NCBI GenBank assembly: GCA_045601525.1
Contig: JAZRZR010000001.1
Span: 1-57,900 of the forward strand
Direction: 5' to 3'
Source of the DNA: SIG565 sp045601525
GTDB taxonomy: Bacteria; Bacillota; Clostridia; Oscillospirales; Acutalibacteraceae
Length of the DNA stretch: 57,900 nt
A program made the translations under genes and the position numbers. The notes beneath the pieces were generated by a model. It searched no databases. It was not told the DNA's origin and was given only the letters and a program-made list of their open reading frames with translations. How positions within the stretch are numbered: position 1 is the first letter of the stretch; the number at the start of each line of letters is the position of its first letter. This document shows positions 1 to 8,833 of the stretch, in pieces.

Positions 1-1
1 C

Positions 2-2128
2 CTTGTTCCCGCCGCTCTTGACAACAGCATTTTACCCTGTGGCATGAACATTAAGGCAGGCAAACTCCGTGGTGTTGAATCTAACGGTATGCTTTGTTCC
101 GGCGAGGAACTTTGTCTTACCGAAGATGATTACAAGGGTGCCTCGGTTCACGGCATTTTAATTCTTGATGACCGTTTCCCCGTTGGCACAGATATGCGTG
201 AGGTTTTAGGTCTTGATGATTATGTTATTGACTTTAAGATTACCGCCAACCGTCCCGATTGCAACTGTTTTTTAGGTGTTGCAAAGGAAATGAGCGTTGT
301 TTTGGGCACTGAATTTAAGGCGCCCGTCCCCACCTATAAAACCGTAGGCGGCGATATAAACGACTATATTAAGATTGTTGTTGAAAATTACGAACTTTGT
401 CCCCGTTATGTTGGCAGAGTTGTTAAAAATTTGCGAATTGCACCCTCTCCCGATTGGATGCAAAAGGCAATTACTGCAGCGGGTATGCGCCCAATTAACA
501 ATATCGTTGATATAACAAACTTTGTTATGCTTGAAACAGGTCAGCCCATGCACGCTTTCAACTACAACGAACTTCGTGACCATCATATCATCGTACGCAC
601 CGCAAATGAGGGCGAAAGCATTACAACTTTGGATGAAAAGGTACATGCGCTTAAGTCCGATATGCTTGTGATTGCCGATGGACAAAATCCCTCCTGCCTT
701 GCAGGTATTATGGGCGGTATTGAAAGTGAAATTACCGATACCACTACCGACTTGTTCTTGGAATCGGCTAAATTCAAGCGTGATAATGTGCGCCACACTG
801 CAAGAGCACTCGGTATTCGCACCGAATCAAGCGGTCGCTTTGAGAAGGGCGTTGATATTAACAACGCAAAATACGCTATGGACCGTGCCCTGCAATTGAT
901 TGATGAATTAAACGCAGGTGATATTATCGAGGGTGAAATTGATAAAAATGTAGGTTTGCCCGAGGATAAAATTATAACCGTTACCACCGATAAAATTCTT
1001 GAAATTTTGGGTGTGGAAATTGATGACCAAAAAATCGTTGATATTCTAAACAGTCTTTGTTTGCCCACAACAATTGATGGCAAAACCATCACCTGCCGTG
1101 TTCCTTCCATTCGTGATGACATTGAGGGTCGTGCTGATTTGGCCGAAGAGGTTATGAGAATTTACGGCTACGACCATATTGTAGGTACCGATATGCGTGG
1201 TGATGTTGTTCGAGGCAAAAAATTACCCGAGCGCATTAAAACCGATGCCCTCAAAGATTTATTGTGCGCCGTTGGTTGTAATGAAATAAGCACATATTCA
1301 TTTATAAGCAGCAAGGCTATTGACACCTTGCACCTATCAGCCGATGATGAGCGCCGCAATTCAATACAAATTCTTAACCCCTTGGGCGATGAATATTCTG
1401 TAATGCGCACACAGTTAATCACAAATATGTTAACCGTTATTTCCACAAACATAAGCCGTAAGACAGGCGACGCCCGTTTCTTTGAGGTTAGCAAACGCTT
1501 TGTTCCCAAGGCTATGCCGATAACCGAACAACCCGATGAGTTGCCCACCCTTTGTCTTGGTTTCTATGGCAAAGACGAAGATTTCTTCACCCTCAAAGGC
1601 GTTGTTGAGGAAATTATGAAACTCTTCGGTGCTCATACCGACTATAAGGTATCTGCTGAGCCTTATCTCCATCCGGGCCGTCAGGCAAGTGTGCTTGCCA
1701 ACAACAACCCTGTGGGTGTCTTAGGCGAGGTTCACCCCTCGGTTGCGGCTGAATACGGTATTGAAAATCGTATTTATATTGCCGAAATTAAACTTGATTT
1801 ACTATTTAAGATTAACCGCCGCAAGACAATCTACAAGCCATTGCCCAAATACCCCGCAGTTGAGCGTGACTTTGCCTTCCTTTGTGACAAGGATATCCCG
1901 ATTGGCACACTCCAAAAGGCAATCACTTCGGGTGCTTCAAGACTTTGCGAAAAGGTTGAACTCTTTGATGTTTACGAAGGCGCTCAAATTCCTGAGGGTA
2001 AAAAGAGTGTTGCCTTTAGTGTATTACTAAGAAGTTCTGAGGGTACACTAAGCGATGAAGAAATCGAAAATGTTACCAAAAATATCCTCAAAAAACTTGA
2101 GGCGGCAGGCGCGCAGCTCAGACAATAA
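2..2128 (+). CDS. pheT: Phenylalanine--tRNA ligase beta subunit (5' end outside window)
   Basis: Beta chain of the cytoplasmic (alphabeta)2 enzyme that charges tRNA-Phe. The frame is open from base 2 (reads VPAALDNSILPCG before the first internal Met at 44), so the gene starts before the window; about 708 residues are visible, against roughly 800 for the whole family. In order I see the end of the N-terminal tRNA-binding (EMAP-like) domain, the ITANRPDC stretch, the B3/B4 editing region, the B5 domain, the catalytic-like core and a C-terminal FDX-ACB anticodon-binding domain (KYPAVERDFAF). The catalytic alpha subunit pheS would be expected just upstream. A weak hairpin follows the stop but no convincing terminator, so read-through into ireB is possible. 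Confidence 0.97.
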   Translation, partial: LVPAALDNSILPCGMNIKAGKLRGVESNGMLCSGEELCLTEDDYKGASVHGILILDDRFPVGTDMREVLGLDDYVIDFKITANRPDCNCFLGVAKEMSVVLGTEFKAPVPTYKTVGGDINDYIKIVVENYELCPRYVGRVVKNLRIAPSPDWMQKAITAAGMRPINNIVDITNFVMLETGQPMHAFNYNELRDHHIIVRTANEGESITTLDEKVHALKSDMLVIADGQNPSCLAGIMGGIESEITDTTTDLFLESAKFKRDNVRHTARALGIRTESSGRFEKGVDINNAKYAMDRALQLIDELNAGDIIEGEIDKNVGLPEDKIITVTTDKILEILGVEIDDQKIVDILNSLCLPTTIDGKTITCRVPSIRDDIEGRADLAEEVMRIYGYDHIVGTDMRGDVVRGKKLPERIKTDALKDLLCAVGCNEISTYSFISSKAIDTLHLSADDERRNSIQILNPLGDEYSVMRTQLITNMLTVISTNISRKTGDARFFEVSKRFVPKAMPITEQPDELPTLCLGFYGKDEDFFTLKGVVEEIMKLFGAHTDYKVSAEPYLHPGRQASVLANNNPVGVLGEVHPSVAAEYGIENRIYIAEIKLDLLFKINRRKTIYKPLPKYPAVERDFAFLCDKDIPIGTLQKAITSGASRLCEKVELFDVYEGAQIPEGKKSVAFSVLLRSSEGTLSDEEIENVTKNILKKLEAAGAQLRQ

Positions 2129-2186
2129 AAAAACACTTGTGTTTTGAGAAAATATATTATAAAATGATTATAGTGAGGTGTTAATT

Positions 2187-2432
2187 ATGAATGATAAGAC
2201 AATGACCTTTTCAATCGGTAACGAGGCCGAGCAGGAAGCAAGACAAATAATGCTTTTAGTGTATGAGGCCCTTAAAGAGAAAGGCTACAACCCCATAAAT
2301 CAGATTGTAGGCTATATTTTATCAGAGGACCCCACATATATCACAACACACAACAATGCACGCTCCCTCATCCGTAGAATTGATAGAGATGCGCTGTTGC
2401 AGTATTTGGTAAAATATTATTTGTCTAACTAA
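2187..2432 (+). CDS. ireB: IreB-family regulatory phosphoprotein (UPF0297)
   Basis: 81-residue protein of the UPF0297/IreB family, recognised from the TMTFSIGNE start and the GYNPINQIVGYILSEDPTYIT and RSLIRRIDRD segments that cover nearly the whole family length. In Enterococcus, IreB is the threonine-phosphorylated substrate of the PASTA kinase IreK and modulates cell-envelope stress and cephalosporin tolerance. GAGG at 2175-2178 sits 8 bases before the ATG at 2187, so I prefer this start to a GTG at 2178 that overlaps the Shine-Dalgarno. A weak promoter (TTGTGT, 17 bases, TAAAAT) may lie before it. In many Bacillota the gene is next to ruvX and yrzB; here it follows pheT. Confidence 0.93.
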   Translation: MNDKTMTFSIGNEAEQEARQIMLLVYEALKEKGYNPINQIVGYILSEDPTYITTHNNARSLIRRIDRDALLQYLVKYYLSN

Positions 2433-2440
2433 CTAAATAA

Positions 2441-2467
2441 AAAGCCGTGGTTGCCCACGGCTTTTTT
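2441..2467 (+). terminator. Rho-independent terminator after ireB
   Basis: GCCGTGG (2444-2450), loop TTGC, CCACGGC (2455-2461) followed by a run of T. A-rich on the 5' side, so it may work in both directions. Confidence 0.9.
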
Positions 2468-2482
2468 CATCGTTAAAAAACA

Positions 2483-2511
2483 TTGCATATATTAGTAAAT
2501 TATTGTATAAT
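2483..2511 (+). promoter_or_regulatory. Sigma-A promoter for the yhaM operon
   Basis: TTGCAT at 2483-2488, 17-base spacer, TATAAT at 2506-2511; the next start codon is at 2540 and a terminator lies just upstream. Confidence 0.75.
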
Positions 2512-2539
2512 AAAGTAAATAAATGTTTTGAGGTGTGTT

Positions 2540-3508
2540 ATGAAATTTACACCATACGGTACTAAAGGAAATGTATTTGGTTTTTGCATAATCAAAAGCG
2601 TAGAGGTTAAAACTTCTAGTAAAGGCAGTCGTTATGTGGATATGATTTTGTCTGACTCAGAGGGCGAAATTAATGCGAAAATTTGGAACTATGAAGACCG
2701 CTTGGCGCTACTTAAAGCGGGTGATATCGTTAAGGTTGGCGGCAGTATTACCGAGTATAACGGCACCGAGCAATTCAGAGTTGAGGATATCCGTTTGGCT
2801 GAAGAAAAGGACAATGTAAACCCTGCAGACCTTGTTAAAACAGCCGATTATGACAGTGAAGCTATGTTTTTGGAGCTATATAATATAGCTGCCTCCTTCA
2901 AGGATGAGGACTATAAAAAGTTAGTTTGCTCTATTCTTGAGCAAAACCGTGAAAAACTCCTTATTTGGCCTGCGGCCTTTAAGCTTCACCACGCGGTGCG
3001 CGGAGGTCTTTTATACCATACTCTTTCAATCGCTCGCTTAGCCGAGAGCGTTGCTAAGATTTATCCATTTATTGACCTTGACCTTTTACTTACGGGTGTT
3101 TTACTTCACGACATTGCAAAACTTTCCGAATTTGATGTTAATGAAACGGGTATTGCAACAGGCTATTCTATAAGGGGCAACCTTTTAGGCCATTTGGCCG
3201 ATGGTGCTATCGCAATCCGCAAAAAAAGTGAAGAACTCGGCATTCCGATTGAAAAATCTATTTTGGTTGAGCATATGATTTTGTCCCACCACGGCGAGCC
3301 TGAGTTTGGTGCGGCGGTAAGACCTATGTTTATCGAGGCGGAGCTTTTAAGTCAGCTTGACCTTTTAGATTCGAGAATCTACGAGATGCGTGAAGCAGTT
3401 GAGGCCACACCCGATAATGATTTTTCGGGAAGACTTTGGGCGCTTGATAATCGTAAATTATTCAACCACACAAGAAATGATTTCGAAAAGAAAACAAAAA
3501 TATTTTAG
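2540..3508 (+). CDS. yhaM: YhaM-type 3'-5' exoribonuclease (OB fold + HD domain)
   Basis: About 322 residues. The N-terminal third (to about residue 95) is an OB-fold nucleic-acid-binding domain of the YhaM type (SKGSRYVDMILSDSEGEINAK); the middle and C-terminal part is an HD phosphohydrolase-type domain with HHAVRGGLLYHTLSIARL, the metal-binding HD in LLHDIAKLSEF, and a later HMILSHHGEPEFGA stretch. The family trims RNA (and DNA) 3' ends and contributes to mRNA turnover. ATG at 2540 with GAGG at 2530-2533 fits better than the TTG at 2528. First gene of a tightly packed group (yhaM, DUF1858, trmK, rqcH, acyltransferase) with gaps of about 17 bases or less, joining RNA decay, tRNA modification and ribosome rescue. 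Confidence 0.93.
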   Translation: MKFTPYGTKGNVFGFCIIKSVEVKTSSKGSRYVDMILSDSEGEINAKIWNYEDRLALLKAGDIVKVGGSITEYNGTEQFRVEDIRLAEEKDNVNPADLVKTADYDSEAMFLELYNIAASFKDEDYKKLVCSILEQNREKLLIWPAAFKLHHAVRGGLLYHTLSIARLAESVAKIYPFIDLDLLLTGVLLHDIAKLSEFDVNETGIATGYSIRGNLLGHLADGAIAIRKKSEELGIPIEKSILVEHMILSHHGEPEFGAAVRPMFIEAELLSQLDLLDSRIYEMREAVEATPDNDFSGRLWALDNRKLFNHTRNDFEKKTKIF

Positions 3509-3517
3509 GAGAGAAAA

Positions 3518-3721
3518 ATGATGGAAATTACAAAAGATATGTTAATTGGTGATGTTTTAGAGATGGATACAGGTTGTGCACAATATTTCTTTGAAATTGG
3601 TATGCACTGCTTGGGCTGTCCCGCCGCAAGAGGCGAAACTATCGAGCAGGCTTGCGCTGTTCACAACACTGATGCCGATGAGCTTGTTGCAAAATTAAAC
3701 GAGTATTTTTCAGATAAATAA
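3518..3721 (+). CDS. DUF1858 small putative redox-disulfide protein
   Basis: 67 residues covering one DUF1858 domain, the family described next to hybrid-cluster proteins. Visible are the ITKDMLIGDVLE start, Cys20, and the typical GMHCLGCPAA with Cys31 and Cys34 as a CxxC pair, plus Cys46. The CxxC suggests a redox or metal site; no partner oxidoreductase lies next to it. GGAGAG precedes the start; a second Met (3521) could also be used. Its TAA overlaps the ATG of trmK by one base, so the two are probably translationally coupled. What it does in an RNA-metabolism operon is unknown. Confidence 0.85.
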   Translation: MMEITKDMLIGDVLEMDTGCAQYFFEIGMHCLGCPAARGETIEQACAVHNTDADELVAKLNEYFSDK

Positions 3722-4395
3722 TGTACACAATAAGCCAAAGACTTAAAGAAATAGCCGGATTGGTGACTGTCGGGTCGCGTGTTGCCGACATTGGCGCCGA
3801 CCACGGCTATTTGTCTATTTATTTAGTAAAAGAGGATATCGCCTCTTATGTTTACACCTGTGATATAGGCGAAGGTCCGCTTAACAATGCTCGCCGTAAT
3901 ATCGAAAAAAGCGGTGTGAAAAATATTGAGCTTCGCCTTTGTGATGGGCTTGACGGTATAGACCCCGAAAGTGTTGATACCGTTATTATTGCGGGCATGG
4001 GTGGCGATGTTATATCGGGTATTATCGAGCGTGCGCCTTGGATCAAGGCTAAAAACTACACCCTTATTTTACAACCGATGACCTCGGCTGATACACTACG
4101 CCACTATTTAATTGAGAATAATTTTGGTGTGCAAAAAGAGATAAGTATATCCGAAAACGGTAAGGTTTATACTGCATTTGCGGCAGTTTACACAGGCCAA
4201 AAACAAAACTTAAGCCCTGCTTTTTATCATATCGGTTTGCTGAAATACCAAAGCGAAACCGACAAGGCTTACATAGACAAGCAGCTTCGCATACTTAAAA
4301 AATGCCAAAGTGATATTGAAAATGTACCGCAAAAGGAAAATCTTTTTAGAGAAATTACGGCTACAATAAACGAAATCGAGAAAATAATCGGGTGA
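3721..4395 (+). CDS. trmK: tRNA (adenine22-N1)-methyltransferase TrmK
   Basis: 224-residue class I SAM-dependent methyltransferase of the TrmK (YqfN) family, which makes m1A22 in the D-arm/core of tRNAs such as tRNA-Ser and tRNA-Tyr. The SAM-binding motif I is VADIGADHGYLSIYL (about residues 21-35), the acidic motif II is in YTCDIGEGPLNNA, and the family-typical VIIAGMGGDVISGI and LQPMTSADTLRHYLIEN follow. The C-terminal part is a short helical region as in the family. Its start shares one base with the stop of the DUF1858 gene, and rqcH begins 4 bases after its stop. Confidence 0.94.
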   Translation: MYTISQRLKEIAGLVTVGSRVADIGADHGYLSIYLVKEDIASYVYTCDIGEGPLNNARRNIEKSGVKNIELRLCDGLDGIDPESVDTVIIAGMGGDVISGIIERAPWIKAKNYTLILQPMTSADTLRHYLIENNFGVQKEISISENGKVYTAFAAVYTGQKQNLSPAFYHIGLLKYQSETDKAYIDKQLRILKKCQSDIENVPQKENLFREITATINEIEKIIG

Positions 4396-4399
4396 AAAA

Positions 4400-6112
4400 A
4401 TGGCTCTTGACGGTTTGTTCCTTAGAAATTTAATAGAGGAACTAAAGCTGATTGAAAACTCACATATCGACAAAATACACCAACCCTCAAAGGATGAGTT
4501 GGTGCTTTTGTTGCGCAAACCGAAATTTTCCGAAAGGCTTTACATATCGGCAAAGAGCGGTATGGCAAGGCTTCACCTGACCGAGCAAAAATTCGAAAAT
4601 CCTGATACTCCCCCGATGTTTTGTATGCTTCTTCGCAAGCATCTTGGTAATGCAAGGATTGATGAAATTTCCCAATTCTCACTTGAGAGAGTTGTTCAGA
4701 TAAAAACTACCGCCACAAATGAGATGGGTGACACTGTAAATCCACGGCTTATTATTGAACTTATAAGCGGCAGTCCAAATATTATTTTAATTGATAACAA
4801 CGGCCGTATTTATGATGCCTTGCGCCGCAGTAATATAGAAGCGGGCGGACGGCTTATCCAACCTGGCGCTATCTATGAATTACCCGACAAAAAGGAACGG
4901 CTTAATATTTTGTCTACAAGCGCAGCCAAAATCACCGAAGCCATTTTTTCTTCTAACGAAAAAAACCTCGATAGCGCCATTTTATCGACTCTTGAGGGGC
5001 TTTCTCCCCTTATCGCCCGTGAGATTTGCTTTAGGGCAACTAAAACGGTTGATTTCCCCCTCGAAAACCTGACAACCTACCACAAAAATATGTTGACAAA
5101 GGAATTATCCGCTATAAAAGCTGAATTATCAACGGGTGCCCACCCAACCGTACTTTGTGATAATTCTAACAATTTTACCGAATTTTCCTTTACCGAGATT
5201 AAGCAGTACGGCGCACTTTATCAAAACAAATCTTTTGATGGCTTCTCTATGCTGCTTGATACCTTTTATCAAAAGCGTACCGAAAGTGAGCGCCTGCGCC
5301 AAGCATCTCTTGATATACTAAAACTTTTAAGCCTTATTGAAAGCCGAATAAAGCGCCGTATGGCTCTTCGAGAACGGGACTTAGAAAAATGTCTTAATCG
5401 TGAGCATTTAAGAATTTACGGCGAGTTAATTAAGGCCAATCTCCACAGCATTAGTCTTGGACAAACAAAGGCATCTGTTGTAAACTATTATGATGAAAAT
5501 ATGGCGACTGTATCAATCCCATTAAACCCCGCATTATCCCCTGCTGCCAATGCGGCAAAATATTTCAAAGACTACAAGAAAAGCCACACTGCCGAGCAAA
5601 CCTTGTCCTCGCTTATCGAAACCGATAAAAACGAACTGACTTATATCCAAAGCGTACTTGAAAGTCTCTCAAGGGCTAAAAGCACTGCCGACATTGATGA
5701 AATTCGCACCGAACTCGCATCGGTTGGTCTTATAAAACAAAAGAAAAACACAAAAGCCAAAAAGGTTAACACTAATTTCGAGGAATTTGTTTCTCCCTCG
5801 GGGCTTCCCGTGCTTATGGGCCGAAACAACACCCAAAACGATGCCTTGACGCTTCACACTGCCGCTAAAACTGATATATGGTTCCACACCAAGAATATCC
5901 CCGGGGCTCACGTGGTTTTATGTACCGATGGCACACATACCGATGAAGATATTTTATTCGCCGCAACCCTTGCCGCTAAAAACTCAAAGGCGGCGGCATC
6001 AAGTCAAGTAGCGGTTGACTACACGCCGATAAAATTCATCAAAAAACCAAACGGCGCAAAACCCGGTATGGTTATATATTCAACAAATCAAACGGTGTAT
6101 GTAACACCGTAA
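4400..6112 (+). CDS. rqcH: RqcH / NFACT-family ribosome quality control factor
   Basis: 570 residues, full length for bacterial Rqc2/NEMF homologues (older name fibronectin-binding protein FbpA/YloA). Order: NFACT-N domain (MALDGLFLRNLIEEL onwards), helix-hairpin-helix region, a coiled-coil middle (about residues 270-430) and a C-terminal NFACT-R domain (FVSPSGLPVLMGRNN, DIWFHTKNIPGAHVVL). RqcH binds the 50S subunit with peptidyl-tRNA and recruits tRNA-Ala to add C-terminal Ala tails that mark stalled chains for degradation. The NFACT-N dipeptide aligning by eye with the Asp-Arg pair studied in Bacillus appears as Glu96-Arg97 (LERVVQI). Followed after 16 bases by an acyltransferase-like gene. 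Confidence 0.94.
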   Translation: MALDGLFLRNLIEELKLIENSHIDKIHQPSKDELVLLLRKPKFSERLYISAKSGMARLHLTEQKFENPDTPPMFCMLLRKHLGNARIDEISQFSLERVVQIKTTATNEMGDTVNPRLIIELISGSPNIILIDNNGRIYDALRRSNIEAGGRLIQPGAIYELPDKKERLNILSTSAAKITEAIFSSNEKNLDSAILSTLEGLSPLIAREICFRATKTVDFPLENLTTYHKNMLTKELSAIKAELSTGAHPTVLCDNSNNFTEFSFTEIKQYGALYQNKSFDGFSMLLDTFYQKRTESERLRQASLDILKLLSLIESRIKRRMALRERDLEKCLNREHLRIYGELIKANLHSISLGQTKASVVNYYDENMATVSIPLNPALSPAANAAKYFKDYKKSHTAEQTLSSLIETDKNELTYIQSVLESLSRAKSTADIDEIRTELASVGLIKQKKNTKAKKVNTNFEEFVSPSGLPVLMGRNNTQNDALTLHTAAKTDIWFHTKNIPGAHVVLCTDGTHTDEDILFAATLAAKNSKAAASSQVAVDYTPIKFIKKPNGAKPGMVIYSTNQTVYVTP

Positions 6113-6128
6113 TTTTAGGGGAAATAAA

Positions 6129-7391
6129 ATGAAAATAAAGACAAAGGTCCTGCCGTATAGCGAGGTCCTATGCCTGCCAACGCAAAAGCACAAATATCCT
6201 AAACGCCCAAATATACTCTTTAGAACAATAATACGACTTGCGGCTATACCTGATTTATGGGCAACCCACTTTAAGCTAACCAAAACCCGTATGGAAAAGG
6301 CGGAAAAGGGTCCATATCTAATTTTAATGAACCACTCGAGCTTTATTGATTTGGAAATAGCCTCACGGATTTTTTATCCTATGCCCTATGGCATTGTTTG
6401 CACCTCGGACGGTTTTGTTGGCAAGGAATGGCTTATGCGAAACATCGGCTGTATTCCAACCCAAAAATTTGTAACCGACTTAACACTGGTTAAAGATTTA
6501 ATACATGCCGTTAATAAGAAAAAATTAAGCGTGCTTATGTATCCCGAGGCGAGCTACACCTTTGATGGCACCGCAACCCCCTTGCCCCGCCGCCTTGGTG
6601 TTTTAATTAAAAAACTCGGCGTACCTGTACTCACCGTTATTACCGATGGCGCATTTTTGCGGGACCCTTTATATAACGGACTACAAAAACGCAAGGTCAA
6701 GGTTAGCGCCAATTTGCACTGCCTTTTTACAAAAGAGGATATAGCTACTCTTTCGGTTGAGGAATTGGACAAACGCCTTGATGAGCAATTTTCATTTGAT
6801 AATTTTGCCAAGCAATATGCGACAAAAACCGTTGTTAACGAGCCCTTCCGTGCCGACGGCTTAAACCGTATTTTATACCGCTGCGCCGCCTGTAACAGTG
6901 AGGGCTATATGGAAGGCAAAGGCACAAAACTCACCTGTAATAAATGTGGAAAAGCCTATTATATGGATGAATATGGCCGCTTGAATGCCGAAAACGGCGA
7001 AACCGAATTCCCCCATATCCCCGATTGGTACAATTGGCAACGAAAGTGTGTTAAGGAGGAAATTAAAAACGGCAGTTATCTTCTCGATGTTGATGTTGAT
7101 ATCGCTGTGCTTCGCAACTTTAAGGCTATATATAAGATTGGTAGCGGTCACCTTACCCACACCCCCGAGGGCTTTACACTAACAGGTTTAGACGGCGAGC
7201 TTAATTATCATCACTCTCCTCTTGCTTCCTATGGACTCTATTCCGATTATTTTTGGTATGAAATCGGTGATGTGATTTGCATAGGAAATAAGGATATGCT
7301 TTACTACTGCTTCCCTAAAAACACGGGAGATATAGTGGCTAAAACCCGTATCGCCGCCGAAGAAATTTATAAATTAAAGAAGGAAAAATAA
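6129..7391 (+). CDS. PlsC-like acyltransferase fused to zinc ribbon (paralogue 1)
   Basis: 420 residues. The N-terminal half resembles the 1-acylglycerol-3-phosphate acyltransferase (PlsC/LPLAT) fold: an NHSSFID block (the NHx4D catalytic motif) and a block where the usual FPEGTR reads YPEASYTFDG. A four-cysteine zinc ribbon follows (CAACN, then CNKCGKAYY), then PDWYNWQ and a C-terminal beta-rich domain of about 120 residues I cannot name. The same architecture occurs on the other strand at 34500-35711. The acyltransferase fold suggests phospholipid or glycolipid acylation at the membrane, but the altered EGTR motif leaves substrate and activity open. AGGGGAAAT precedes the ATG. Last gene of the yhaM operon, ended by a strong terminator. 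Confidence 0.8.
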   Translation: MKIKTKVLPYSEVLCLPTQKHKYPKRPNILFRTIIRLAAIPDLWATHFKLTKTRMEKAEKGPYLILMNHSSFIDLEIASRIFYPMPYGIVCTSDGFVGKEWLMRNIGCIPTQKFVTDLTLVKDLIHAVNKKKLSVLMYPEASYTFDGTATPLPRRLGVLIKKLGVPVLTVITDGAFLRDPLYNGLQKRKVKVSANLHCLFTKEDIATLSVEELDKRLDEQFSFDNFAKQYATKTVVNEPFRADGLNRILYRCAACNSEGYMEGKGTKLTCNKCGKAYYMDEYGRLNAENGETEFPHIPDWYNWQRKCVKEEIKNGSYLLDVDVDIAVLRNFKAIYKIGSGHLTHTPEGFTLTGLDGELNYHHSPLASYGLYSDYFWYEIGDVICIGNKDMLYYCFPKNTGDIVAKTRIAAEEIYKLKKEK

Positions 7392-7420
7392 AAAGGTATG
7401 GGTGCTCCATACCTTTTTTT
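7391..7420 (+). terminator. Rho-independent terminator closing the yhaM-rqcH operon
   Basis: GGTATGG (7395-7401), 5-base loop, CCATACC (7407-7413), then TTTTTTT. It overlaps the stop codon of the acyltransferase gene by one base. The remaining bases to 7522 carry no feature I can support. Confidence 0.92.
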
Positions 7421-7522
7421 CCTACCACCACGCTAAACCAAAATACATTGTTCTTTCCGAAGTTTCATAGTTTTATTCAAGCCTATACCCCAATAATTTT
7501 TTGTTTCTCCTCTCTAAAAATC

Positions 7523-8833
7523 CTATTTTTTTACATAAATCGCTCGGATTTCCGGATTTTCAGCCAACTTTATTATTTCGTTTTTATTAAGTTTTGCATT
7601 AAATCCAAAACCGCAATTTTCAAATTTTTCAACAATAATACGCCTCTCTAAAATCCCGTTGTTTTTCAATAAGTTGTTAATATATGCTTCTTTCGCTTCT
7701 TTTTGGTTGTTTTCTTCATTTGATATGCTGCCATCGCCGTTTATATCGAATCCTTTCCATTTTTTGATGTATTCTTGGTTATATGAAATATTATTTGTTA
7801 AGTTTTGCTCGAAAGCGTATGAAAGAGAAGTATCATATACTGATACCGCAACAATTTCTATTGTTTCGTTTTCACCCATATATTCCAAATAGTGAGTTAG
7901 AGAATCTGTTATCTTTTCATTATAATCTCCTGTGCGTTCAGGTAACGCAAAAAAAATATCACAACTTCCTCTCTGAGCAATTGCTTCTATTGTTTTAGCA
8001 TTAATTATAGCGTTGTATATATTGTCCGCTTTGTCTATAAACACCTCAGAATGCTGCGCAACCTTTTCAAACTTATCTACACCTATTATATCGCTTACCG
8101 TATCTATCTCTCTTTGCAAAACATCAGTACAATACTCTTTCCGTTCAAGATTTTCTTTTTCATTTAATTGATGATATTCTTGCACAAGCAAATCCATATC
8201 ATTACATAACAAGTCTATTTGTTTTTTTATTACTTCTTTTTCGCTTTGAGTTAATTTGTCAAGGTCTGGATACATTTCTTGTTTCTCAACCTCGGTTAAT
8301 TCCTTTAACAGCACCAACCCCTCGGCTAAATATTTGCCGACAGGGTATATTTTTTGCAGCTCATATAGTTCTTTGTTCAGTTTTTCCCTTTTGGCCTTAT
8401 TTTCATTGATTTGCGCAGCAAGATTTTCGCTTGTTTCAAAACCCTCACCATATGCAAGAACTGGATAAAAACGTATATATACCGAAAAAAGAACTTTTTC
8501 TCCGTTTTTTTCCTCCATTTTCTTCTTTAGTGAATCAGAAATGCCAAAACGCACGATTTCATCCGAATCCCACTCATCAAACACGCTAACAAAGATTTCA
8601 TTACCATAAACAACCTGTAAGTTTCTTGTTTCCCCATTGCGTAAGAAAACTACGCCTTGCAAAACAATACAAATTATAAGTGCTAAACTAACAGCACACA
8701 AAAATCCTTTTTTAAGATAAATGTGCAACAAAAAATTCTTTTTTTCTTGTTTGTTATAAAATGCTAACTGCAAAACTTTTTCTTTGGGTGGAATTTCAAG
8801 TTTTTTGACGCTTTTAATTAGTGTTCTTTTCAT
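7523..8833 (-). CDS. Membrane anti-sigma-like protein with a calcium-loop motif
   Basis: 436 residues; no family recognised. A basic cytoplasmic N-terminus (about 45 residues), one membrane span (LCAVSLALIICIVLQGVVFL) and a large extracytoplasmic part of about 370 residues. The latter has a charged, Glu/Lys/Leu-rich, probably coiled-coil region (about residues 135-235) and an EF-hand-like loop DINGDGSISNEE at 363-374, as in dockerins and calmodulin-like loops. Its start overlaps the end of the sigma-factor frame by 20 bases, the usual sigma/anti-sigma arrangement, and the single-span topology fits, so I infer a sigma-controlling sensor. No zinc anti-sigma (HxxxCxxC) motif is present in the cytoplasmic part. 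Confidence 0.6.
   Translation of the reverse strand: MKRTLIKSVKKLEIPPKEKVLQLAFYNKQEKKNFLLHIYLKKGFLCAVSLALIICIVLQGVVFLRNGETRNLQVVYGNEIFVSVFDEWDSDEIVRFGISDSLKKKMEEKNGEKVLFSVYIRFYPVLAYGEGFETSENLAAQINENKAKREKLNKELYELQKIYPVGKYLAEGLVLLKELTEVEKQEMYPDLDKLTQSEKEVIKKQIDLLCNDMDLLVQEYHQLNEKENLERKEYCTDVLQREIDTVSDIIGVDKFEKVAQHSEVFIDKADNIYNAIINAKTIEAIAQRGSCDIFFALPERTGDYNEKITDSLTHYLEYMGENETIEIVAVSVYDTSLSYAFEQNLTNNISYNQEYIKKWKGFDINGDGSISNEENNQKEAKEAYINNLLKNNGILERRIIVEKFENCGFGFNAKLNKNEIIKLAENPEIRAIYVKK

Noticed and set aside
583..1122. Antisense frames inside pheT
   Set aside because: Low-complexity Ser/Ile-rich translations opposite a clear pheT; no start signals.
2129..2160. Small hairpin AAAACAC/GTGTTTT after pheT as terminator
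   Set aside because: Stem is short, loop tiny and the T run weak; left unannotated.
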